Origin: an uncultured Brevundimonas sp.
GTDB taxonomy: Bacteria; Pseudomonadota; Alphaproteobacteria; Caulobacterales; Caulobacteraceae
Assembly: GCA_946481405.1 (NCBI GenBank)
Contig: CAMLNY010000140.1
Span: 1 to 5,171 of the forward strand
DNA length: 5,171 bases
Direction: 5' to 3'
The position numbers and the translations under genes are program-made. Under the pieces are notes generated by a model. That model made no database searches and was not told the origin of the DNA. It saw only the letters and a program-made list of their open reading frames with translations. Below, in pieces: positions 1 to 3,887 of this stretch; the first letter of the stretch is position 1; the number at the start of each line of letters is the position of its first letter.

Positions 1-67
1 CCGCGGCAGCCTCCGCTGCCCGCGCCGGCACACCATCCAGCGCATCGGGTCGATAGTCGTCGCTCAT
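1..67 (-). CDS. Partial N-terminus of the gene after g10, probably a GTA g11-type tail protein
   Basis: Only the first 22 codons lie in the window; the gene runs off the left edge. It starts with ATG at 67-65, which overlaps the g10 stop in an ATGA (67-64), the same coupling used elsewhere in this cluster. The visible peptide begins MSDDYRPDALDGVPARAAEA and turns Ala-rich, which would fit the helical start of a tape-measure-like protein. In RcGTA the next genes after g10 are g10.1, a small tail assembly chaperone, and then g11, a short tape-measure-like protein. The g10.1 domain seems to be fused to g10 here, so I favour g11. Too little sequence is present to confirm the family. Confidence 0.55.
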   Translation of the reverse strand, partial: MSDDYRPDALDGVPARAAEAAA

Positions 68-432
68 CCACCGCCTCCATCCGGCCAGGCCGCCATCAGT
101 CGCTCGAATTCACGCCGCCCCAGCGGCGCGGCGCCCGGGGCCGCATCGGTCAACATCCGCCACTCCGCCAGCGACAGCCGCCAGAACGCCTCTGGCCCGA
201 GGCCGAGCTCGCCTGCGAGAACGCCCTCGCCGCCGCCGCGCAACAGCGCCGCGAGCACGGCCATCAGATCGCACGCCGACAAAGCCCGCATTCGCTCCGC
301 CAGGGCCGCGACCCCGGACACGCCCAGCGCCGTCTCGATTTCCGCCAACGCCCCAAGGGTTAGGCACAGCCGCCGCTCTTCCCCCGCCAGGACTGCGAGG
401 GCCTCGCCCCGCACGCCATTCACCCCGCTCAT
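64..432 (-). CDS. g10: GTA tail assembly chaperone (gp10 family), apparently fused to a g10.1-like C-terminal domain
   Basis: A 122-residue protein at the g10 position. Known role of the family: tail assembly chaperone acting in the cytoplasm with the tape measure before tail tube polymerisation. Residues 8-65 (RGEALAVL, LCLTLGALAEIETALG, ending in LAALLRGGG) fit the GTA gp10 family: a short beta start, then a helix reading like L-T-x-G-A-L-A-E-I-E. Residues 75-118 (LGLGPEAFWRLSLAEWRML, then PLGRREFERLMAAWPD) look like the separate small chaperone encoded by g10.1 in RcGTA, with its G-x-x-P-x-x-F-W-x-L-x-x-x-E core and final L-M-x-x-x-P-D. I read this as a fusion with a shortened g10 part. 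The ATG at 432-430 overlaps the g9 stop (ATGA) and the TGA at 66-64 overlaps the next ATG. The g10 assignment is strong from context; the fusion is inferred from remembered family patterns. Confidence 0.85.
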   Translation of the reverse strand: MSGVNGVRGEALAVLAGEERRLCLTLGALAEIETALGVSGVAALAERMRALSACDLMAVLAALLRGGGEGVLAGELGLGPEAFWRLSLAEWRMLTDAAPGAAPLGRREFERLMAAWPDGGGG

Positions 433-839
433 GCTGCGGCGAACGCCACTGCGCCCCCGCTGGCCAGGCTGATCGCAAAGGTCGCTTCGCCCTCATGGTC
501 GCCGGCATACTCGAGTGCCGAGACCAGGAACGGCCCCTCCAACGTCCCGAAATCGGGCACCACCAGCCGCCAGGTCTTCAAGCTTTGATCGAAGAAGGCT
601 TCCCGGATCAGGGCGTCGGACGCGGCGTCTCGAAAGATCCCCTGCCCCGACACCGCCGCCGACTTCGCCCCGGCGCCGCCCAGCAGCTCGCGCCACCGTC
701 CGGTGCTGTCCGCATCCGTCGCGTCCACGATCTTCGCGTTCAGCGAGATCGTCCGCGCACGGAGGCCTGCGACCGTTGTGAACACGCCGGGCGCGCTCTC
801 GATCTTCAGCAGTATGTCCTTCCCGCGCTGTGCGGCCAT
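429..839 (-). CDS. g9: GTA major tail protein (tail tube subunit)
   Basis: A 136-residue protein of the phage/GTA major tail protein family. Many copies stack as hexameric rings to form the tail tube through which DNA leaves the particle. Visible hallmarks are the start MAAQRGKDILLKIE (residues 1-14), a threonine/valine-rich strand with GLRARTISLNAKIVDATDADS (25-45), W49 R50 E51 L52 followed by a glycine turn (WRELLGGAG), SGQGIFRD (64-71), and a beta C-terminal half containing LEGPFLVSALEYAGDHEGEA (100-119). Length matches the usual 135-140 residues. The start at 839 is fixed by the AAGGAG Shine-Dalgarno 6 nt upstream; in-frame extension further upstream would run into g8. It follows g8 after 11 bp and overlaps g10 by ATGA. 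The independent strong ribosome site fits a high-copy structural protein. Confidence 0.92.
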   Translation of the reverse strand: MAAQRGKDILLKIESAPGVFTTVAGLRARTISLNAKIVDATDADSTGRWRELLGGAGAKSAAVSGQGIFRDAASDALIREAFFDQSLKTWRLVVPDFGTLEGPFLVSALEYAGDHEGEATFAISLASGGAVAFAAA

Positions 840-845
840 GGTCTT

Positions 846-851
846 CTCCTT
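846..851 (-). promoter_or_regulatory. Strong ribosome binding site for the major tail protein gene
   Basis: AAGGAG on the minus strand lies 6 nt before the ATG at 839-837 and begins on the last base of the g8 TGA (853-851). Most neighbouring genes here rely on stop/start overlap; this one has a consensus Shine-Dalgarno, which fixes the start and suggests stronger, independent initiation for a many-copy protein. Confidence 0.85.
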
Positions 852-1258
852 CAGAGGTCTTCGGTTACGGCCCGGATGCGGATCACGCCCCAGGTCCGCC
901 TGTGATCGCTGGAGCGGAACACGTCGGCGTAGGTCGCGCGGATCGACACGGCGCGAACGCCATCCGCTTCCAGCGGCGCCTCGTGGACCGCCGCCCGCAC
1001 CGCCGCGCAAACAGCCTTGGCCTCTTCAGTCCCTTCGAACCGCGAGGCGCATCGCAGCGACAACTGATGCTCGACCCCGCATCCCTCCGCCTCGACCGGT
1101 CGGCTTTCGGATCGGCCGATCAGCAGATGCGGATAGGCCGCGCCTCTAGGCGCATTGTCCCAGATCCGCGCCGGGTCGCCCAGCAGCGCCTGCAACGCTC
1201 CGTCCGCGCGCAGGTGCGCAATCAGCGCCTTCTGCAGCGCCGCTTCATGTCCGCTCAT
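851..1258 (-). CDS. g8: GTA tail completion / head-tail joining protein (DUF3168 family)
   Basis: A 135-residue protein of the DUF3168 family, the g8 product in RcGTA and related to tail terminator proteins that cap the tail tube and join it to the head. Sequence signs are an N-terminal helix that begins EAALQKALIAHLRADGALQA (residues 5-24), the sequence RIWDNAPRGAAYPHLLIGRS (31-50) with the family's typical aromatic-Pro-Hi-hydrophobic strand, a strand with HQLSLRC (64-70) where other members have H-x-x-x-L-x-V-x-S, a helix KAVCAAVRAAVHEA (81-94), and a final strand pair ending HRRTWGVIRIRAVTE. The length is usual. The ATG at 1258-1256 overlaps the g7 stop as ATGA; the TGA at 853-851 precedes g9 by 11 bp. 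Exact position in the particle is inferred from the family. Confidence 0.88.
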   Translation of the reverse strand: MSGHEAALQKALIAHLRADGALQALLGDPARIWDNAPRGAAYPHLLIGRSESRPVEAEGCGVEHQLSLRCASRFEGTEEAKAVCAAVRAAVHEAPLEADGVRAVSIRATYADVFRSSDHRRTWGVIRIRAVTEDL

Positions 1259-1557
1259 CGGGTCCTCTCGATCTTCAGGGTCACCCGGCCGGGTCGATCC
1301 GGCTCGCCGCTCACGGCCATGAGGGTCCAGTCGCCGCCGCCGAAGCGGATCACCCGGCCCTCGATCAGCCGCGGATCAAGCCGTGTTTCTGCCGTTGCAG
1401 CTTCGATTCCGGACGTCGCGCCGGCTTCCGTCCGATCTCGCCGACTTTGGCGAACGACGCGCAGCCAGGCCGACCCCAAAGGGTGATAGCTGGTCACCTG
1501 TCCGCCATAGGGTGTCTCCGCCTCGACCGGCTCCAGCAGTTCCGCCAGCACCCTCAC
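1255..1557 (-). CDS. g7: GTA head-tail adaptor / head closure protein
   Basis: A 100-residue protein resembling the phage head closure family (SPP1 gp16 / HK97-type head-tail joining). It sits between the connector ring on the portal and the tail. Family-like features are an early strand LAELLEPVEAETPYGGQVTSY (about 4-24) where members often read L-x-R-P-x-x-x-x-D-x-x-G-G-x-x-x-x-W, then W31 starting the central strand, and a C-terminal beta segment with VIRFGGGDWTLMAV (69-82) and GRVTLKIERTR (90-100). The initiator is GTG at 1557-1555, overlapping the g6 TGA in a GTGA; a second in-frame GTG lies two codons on, at 1551-1549. No good Shine-Dalgarno is seen, so translation is probably coupled to g6. 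The stop overlaps the g8 start (ATGA). Family assignment rests on both sequence and position. Confidence 0.86.
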   Translation of the reverse strand: MRVLAELLEPVEAETPYGGQVTSYHPLGSAWLRVVRQSRRDRTEAGATSGIEAATAETRLDPRLIEGRVIRFGGGDWTLMAVSGEPDRPGRVTLKIERTR

Positions 1558-1820
1558 AGCCGCACCACGCGGTACGGGGCGATCCAGGCCTCCACCGGCC
1601 GGATCGACATCTCGACCTCGCCCCGCTCATAGGCCCGGAGCGCCAGCATCAACACAGCCAGCCGCAGCGGCGCCGGCGAGGTCGAAGTCAGGCTCAACCC
1701 CGCCTCCCCCTCCACCCGCGTACGGGCCGCATCGATTAACGTCTGGATGAGCCCGTCCTCGACCTCGTGCTCGACGCGCAGGAACAGCTTCGCCTCCGTG
1801 AGGCTCACGGGTGCGGTCAT
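1554..1820 (-). CDS. g6: GTA/phage gp6-like head-tail connector protein (short form)
   Basis: An 88-residue, largely helical protein matching gp6-like head-tail connectors, which form a ring beneath the portal. The N-terminal signature is clear: VSLTEAKLFLRVEHEVEDGLI (residues 5-25) corresponds to the usual L-x-E-A-K-x-x-L-R-V-D-x-x-x-E-D-x-L-I, followed by a helix IQTLIDAARTRVEGEAGLSL (25-44). LAVLMLALRAYERGE (54-68) matches the second conserved helix. The end, VEAWIAPYRVVRL, matches the usual terminus of this family, where the chain reads x-x-L-I-x-P-Y-R-x-x-R, so the protein is not cut off by frameshift. RcGTA g6 is, from memory, roughly twice as long. The ATG at 1820 has GAGAGG 6 nt upstream. 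It is the first gene after the terminator-like region and overlaps g7 by GTGA. Confidence 0.87.
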   Translation of the reverse strand: MTAPVSLTEAKLFLRVEHEVEDGLIQTLIDAARTRVEGEAGLSLTSTSPAPLRLAVLMLALRAYERGEVEMSIRPVEAWIAPYRVVRL

Positions 1821-1826
1821 GGGAAA

Positions 1827-1832
1827 CCTCTC
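1827..1832 (-). promoter_or_regulatory. Ribosome binding site for g6
   Basis: GAGAGG on the minus strand, 6 nt from the ATG at 1820-1818. It supports this start and lies just downstream of the T-tract of the terminator-like structure, so g6 translation can start on any transcript that reads through. Confidence 0.6.
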
Positions 1833-1840
1833 GATGTCGG

Positions 1841-1933
1841 AAAAAATCGAGGGCTTAGGTCTTGGGAATCAGGGCTTGGGGTCGTGACCCGCCCGTCCTC
1901 GCCCAGTCCTAAGCCCTGCTCACTAAGCCCTCG
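1841..1933 (-). terminator. Terminator-like inverted repeat with T-tract between capsid gene and g6
   Basis: Read on the minus strand, just after the capsid stop, CGAGGGCTTAG (1933-1923) is followed 64 nt later by its exact complement CTAAGCCCTCG (1858-1848), then immediately by ATTTTTT (1847-1841). A nested alternative pairs AGGGCTTAGG (1917-1908) with CCTAAGCCCT (1859-1850) and extends through an imperfect CTGGG/CCCAAG arm. A small palindrome GGGTC-AC-GACCC (1890-1879) forms the apex. A long GC-rich stem followed directly by six Ts is the layout of a Rho-independent terminator acting on capsid transcripts. Because g6 and later genes have no visible promoter of their own, partial read-through is expected. 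The long loop makes it less typical than a compact terminator. Confidence 0.65.
1848..1933. repeat. Four copies of an AGGGCTTRG-like motif in two orientations
   Basis: The 119-bp gap between g5 and g6 has four related copies: GAGGGCTTAGG at 1849-1859 and CAGGGCTTGGG at 1870-1880 in the plus orientation, and CCTAAGCCCTG at 1908-1918 and ACTAAGCCCTC at 1922-1932 in the opposite one. A degenerate fragment, TCTTGGGA (1860-1867), sits between the first two. The arrangement is a mosaic of direct and inverted copies rather than a simple hairpin, as in small dispersed intergenic repeats. It may be a genome-wide repeat inserted here and serving as terminator. Confidence 0.6.
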
Positions 1934-1948
1934 CGAGCGTCAGCTCGC
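1933..1948 (-). other. Small hairpin over the capsid stop codon
   Basis: GCGAGC at 1948-1943 on the minus strand pairs perfectly with GCTCGC at 1938-1933, leaving a four-base loop TGAC that contains the capsid TGA stop (1942-1940). Such a 6-bp GC-rich stem at the 3' end of the coding region could protect the mRNA end, but it may equally be a chance product of the GC-rich codons. Confidence 0.4.
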
Positions 1949-3166
1949 CGCGAACTTCATCACCTTGATGGCGTCGAAGTTCTGGATGCCGCCGCCGACC
2001 CGTTTGGTCGTGTAGAACAGCACATAGGGCTTGGCCGAATACGGGTCCCTCAGCACCCGCACGCCCGCTCGATCCACGATCAGATAGCCGCGCTGGAAGT
2101 CGCCGAAGGCGATGGCGTGGCTGTTGGCGGCGATATCCGGCATGGTCTCGATCTCGGTCACCGGATAGCCCAGCAGTGACGCCGTTTCGCCCGGCCGCGT
2201 CGCCGGCGACCAGATGTAGTTGCCGTCCGCGTCCTTGAATTTGCGCACCGTCGAAACGGTTCTCCGGTTCATCACGAACCGTGCGTTCGGCCGGAATTGG
2301 GCCTTGGGCGCATAGATGAGGTCGATCAGCTTGTCCGCCGGGCTGGAGGCCGCGAAGGCTCCCGCTGCGCCCGACGCCACATAGCCGATGTCGCCCCAGG
2401 CGTGGCTTGCATCCGCCACGATGGAATAGCCCAGGAAGCCCTTGGGCTTGTTCGTCCCGTCGCCGGTCACGAAGGCTGTGGTCTCCTGCGCCGCGAACGC
2501 GTCCTCGACCTCACTGGCCAGCCATTCGTCCAGATCGACCAAGGCATCGTCGAGCAGGGTCTGGGTCGCCGCCGGATTGGCGTAGAGATCGGCCGCGGGG
2601 AACTCCAGCAGGGCCAGGGTCGCCGGGTCCGTCTCCGGGCGCGCGGCCGTTTCCGCCACCCAGCCCGAGGCGATGCCCGCCGTCGACACCGGCTTGCGGA
2701 ACACGCCCGAGGCCACGGTCCGCACGGTCGCGATCTCGCGCATCGGACTGGTCGCCATCAGGCGTCGCTCGATGGCCCGCTCCGTCTCCGGCGGCACGAC
2801 ATAGCCGCCCGAACTCGACCCCGACGAAAGTCCCGCCTTCAGCTCAAGACCGAGTTCACGCCCCGTCCGGACATAGCCCTCGAACGCCGCCTTGGCCTCG
2901 GGGGCGGCGGCGACCGCCGCCGGCTCTGCCCCGATCACCGGACGCCGCGCCTCCGACAGGGCGCGATCCAGACGCGCCTGGGCCGCGCCCACCGCCTGGT
3001 CGATCCGCGCCACCTTCTCTTCCAGCAGTATATCAGCCGAAGCCTTCTTCTCGATCTCGTCCAGCCGGGCATCGTTGGCCCCTTTGAACGCCTCGAACGC
3101 CGCCATCATTTCATGCATGGCGGCGCGCGCCTCGGGCGTGCCCGAGGCGGTCTTGGTCTCTTTCAT
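1940..3166 (-). CDS. g5: GTA major capsid protein, HK97 fold
   Basis: A 408-residue HK97-fold capsid precursor, the shell subunit of the particle. Residues 1-110 are the scaffolding-like delta domain: a charged helical stretch (about 15-75, predicted coiled coil) and an Ala/Pro linker. Prohead protease probably cuts near residue 110, between LELK and AGLSSGSSSG, leaving a mature chain starting just before GGYVVPPE (120-127). FVTGDGTNKPKGFLGY (232-247) is a classic HK97-capsid motif. FVMNRRTVSTVRKFKDADGN (297-316) and RDPYSAKPYVLFYTTKRVGG (373-392) match the conserved GTA capsid C-terminal region. The ATG at 3166-3164 is chosen because GGGAGA precedes it by 4 nt and because upstream in-frame codons run through the hairpin leader into g4. 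The gene stands alone, with 74 bp before it and 119 bp after it, unlike its overlapping neighbours. Confidence 0.98.
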   Translation of the reverse strand: MKETKTASGTPEARAAMHEMMAAFEAFKGANDARLDEIEKKASADILLEEKVARIDQAVGAAQARLDRALSEARRPVIGAEPAAVAAAPEAKAAFEGYVRTGRELGLELKAGLSSGSSSGGYVVPPETERAIERRLMATSPMREIATVRTVASGVFRKPVSTAGIASGWVAETAARPETDPATLALLEFPAADLYANPAATQTLLDDALVDLDEWLASEVEDAFAAQETTAFVTGDGTNKPKGFLGYSIVADASHAWGDIGYVASGAAGAFAASSPADKLIDLIYAPKAQFRPNARFVMNRRTVSTVRKFKDADGNYIWSPATRPGETASLLGYPVTEIETMPDIAANSHAIAFGDFQRGYLIVDRAGVRVLRDPYSAKPYVLFYTTKRVGGGIQNFDAIKVMKFAAS

Positions 3167-3170
3167 GATG

Positions 3171-3176
3171 TCTCCC
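3171..3176 (-). promoter_or_regulatory. Ribosome binding site for the capsid gene
   Basis: GGGAGA on the minus strand lies 4 nt before the ATG at 3166-3164. It fixes the capsid start. The surrounding CGGGAG (3177-3172) is complementary to CTCCCG at 3237-3232 in the leader, so the site could be masked in an alternative fold of the RNA. Confidence 0.75.
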
Positions 3177-3180
3177 GTTG

Positions 3181-3208
3181 AAAAGGAGCGGGCGTTTCGC
3201 CGCGCTCC
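3181..3208 (-). terminator. Terminator- or attenuator-like hairpin with TTTT upstream of the capsid gene
   Basis: On the minus strand GGAGCG (3208-3203), a one-base bulge, GGCG (3201-3198), an AAA loop, CGCC (3194-3191) and CGCTCC (3190-3185) form a ten-pair GC-rich stem followed at once by TTTT (3184-3181). This is the layout of an intrinsic terminator with a short U-tract, placed 14 nt before the capsid start codon and after the protease stop. Because the capsid must be expressed strongly, partial termination, or a processing site giving a stabilised capsid mRNA 5' end, is more likely than full termination. Confidence 0.6.
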
Positions 3209-3216
3209 GCCGTCCT

Positions 3217-3234
3217 CCGGTCGCGAACGACCGG
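3217..3234 (-). other. Perfect 7-bp hairpin with TTCG loop in the protease-capsid gap
   Basis: On the minus strand CCGGTCG (3234-3228), TTCG (3227-3224) and CGACCGG (3223-3217) form a perfect seven-pair stem with a TTCG loop. It begins six bases after the protease TAG (3243-3241) and has no T-tract of its own. Paired with the second hairpin 8 bases further on, it suggests a structured leader or an RNase stop that protects or separates the protease and capsid parts of the mRNA. Confidence 0.65.
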
Positions 3235-3240
3235 GAGTCT

Positions 3241-3663
3241 CTACGCCGGGCTGAACCGCGCTCCCGGGAGCATCGGGAAGGTCACCAGCGACACTTCCCA
3301 CAGCTCCACGCCACTGAGCACCCTCAGCCGGCCGTCCCGCCGCGCCTGCGCCGCGCGAAACCCGATCGACAGTCCATCCAACGCCCGCGCCCGGCTAAGC
3401 GCCCGGGCATAGCGCGCCTCCGCCGACCAGTCGGCGATCCGTCCCCGCACGAACAGGCCCCGGTCGTCCTCGACGATCTCGTCCCATACCCCGACCACCG
3501 CGCGGCTCTCGTGCTGGTGCAACATCCGCACCCCGGTCACCCCGGTCCGCTTCAGGCTCCCGGTGAAGGCGCCCTTCGCCACGACGTCTCCGTTCAGATC
3601 CGCCACGCCCCAGAGCGACGCGTAGCCCTGGATCGTCAGCCCCGCCTCGACCTCGACCGTCAT
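3241..3663 (-). CDS. g4: GTA prohead protease, HK97 type (peptidase family U35)
   Basis: A 140-residue serine protease of the HK97 prohead protease family, which cuts the capsid N-terminal domain during maturation. Family motifs appear in order: IQGYASLWGVADLNGDVVAKGAF within residues 11-33 (typical start, G-Y-A-S-x-W-x-x-x-D-x-x-x-D-x-V-x-x-G-A-F), LHQH at 48-51 with the likely catalytic His49, LDGLSIGF at 95-102 with likely nucleophile Ser99, and VELWEVSLVTFPMLPGA at 119-135 with candidate acidic residues Glu120 and Glu123. The length is short compared with many phage proteases but normal for GTA versions. The ATG at 3663 overlaps the g3.5 stop (ATGA), and a longer in-frame reading upstream would overlap g3.5 fully, so this start is preferred. 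Its presumed substrate is the capsid gene directly downstream. Confidence 0.95.
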   Translation of the reverse strand: MTVEVEAGLTIQGYASLWGVADLNGDVVAKGAFTGSLKRTGVTGVRMLHQHESRAVVGVWDEIVEDDRGLFVRGRIADWSAEARYARALSRARALDGLSIGFRAAQARRDGRLRVLSGVELWEVSLVTFPMLPGARFSPA

Positions 3664-3887
3664 CGCATCTCCTCCAGCCGGTTCTCGATCCGCGCCACGG
3701 CCGCCCGTGTCGCGACGCCCTGCTCCTCCAAACGGGCCAGCCGTTCGGCGACCAGTCTCTGCTCTCCGACCCGCTCCTCCAGGGTCGCGATCCGCGCCGC
3801 CGCACCCCCGGCCCACACCAGGCCGCCGAGCGTCTGCACGGCCAGGGCGACGCCCAGCGCGACCGCCGTCTTCTTCACATCGTCCAT
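3660..3887 (-). CDS. g3.5: Small membrane-anchored coiled-coil protein at the g3.5 position
   Basis: A 75-residue protein between portal and protease, where RcGTA carries the small gene g3.5. A short charged start (MDDVKK) leads into a hydrophobic segment, about residues 7-31 (AVALGVALAVQTLGGLVWAG), that could span the membrane once. The rest, 32-75, is a charged heptad-like helix (IATLEERV, LVAERLARLEE, VARIENRLEEMR), likely a coiled coil. The start ATG at 3887-3885 overlaps the last base of the portal TGA (TGATG), and the stop overlaps the protease ATG (ATGA), so it is translationally coupled on both sides. Longer in-frame readings would invade the portal gene and lack support. Function is unknown to me; holin-like, spanin-like or particle-assembly roles are only guesses. 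Confidence 0.8.
   Translation of the reverse strand: MDDVKKTAVALGVALAVQTLGGLVWAGGAAARIATLEERVGEQRLVAERLARLEEQGVATRAAVARIENRLEEMR

Noticed and set aside
830..1486. Plus-strand open frame of 218 codons opposite g7 and g8
   Set aside because: It has shadow-type composition (Arg/Ser/Pro-rich), no clear ribosome site, and lies antisense to two coupled real genes.
1821..1939. CRISPR-like or att-like array suggested by the repeated GGGCTTAG units
   Set aside because: The units are about 10 bp, in mixed orientation, irregularly spaced and without spacers, and no integrase is seen. A repeat-derived terminator explains them better.
2297..3181. Plus-strand open frame of 294 codons opposite the capsid gene
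   Set aside because: The opposite strand encodes an unmistakable capsid protein; this frame is Arg/Gly/His-rich with no recognisable domain, and is a GC-driven shadow.
3167..3240. A promoter for the capsid gene in the protease-capsid gap
   Set aside because: No -35/-10-like pair is visible in this GC-rich 74-bp gap, which is taken up by two hairpins and the ribosome site.
1940..3301. Longer 453-codon reading of the capsid gene starting at 3301
   Set aside because: The extra 45 residues overlap the protease gene and the hairpin leader. The start at 3166 has a proper ribosome site and gives the usual GTA capsid N-terminus.
3395..3805. Minus-strand frame of 136 codons overlapping protease and g3.5 in another phase
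   Set aside because: It consists of Arg/Gly-rich low-complexity sequence; protease motifs with catalytic-type residues are in the other frame.
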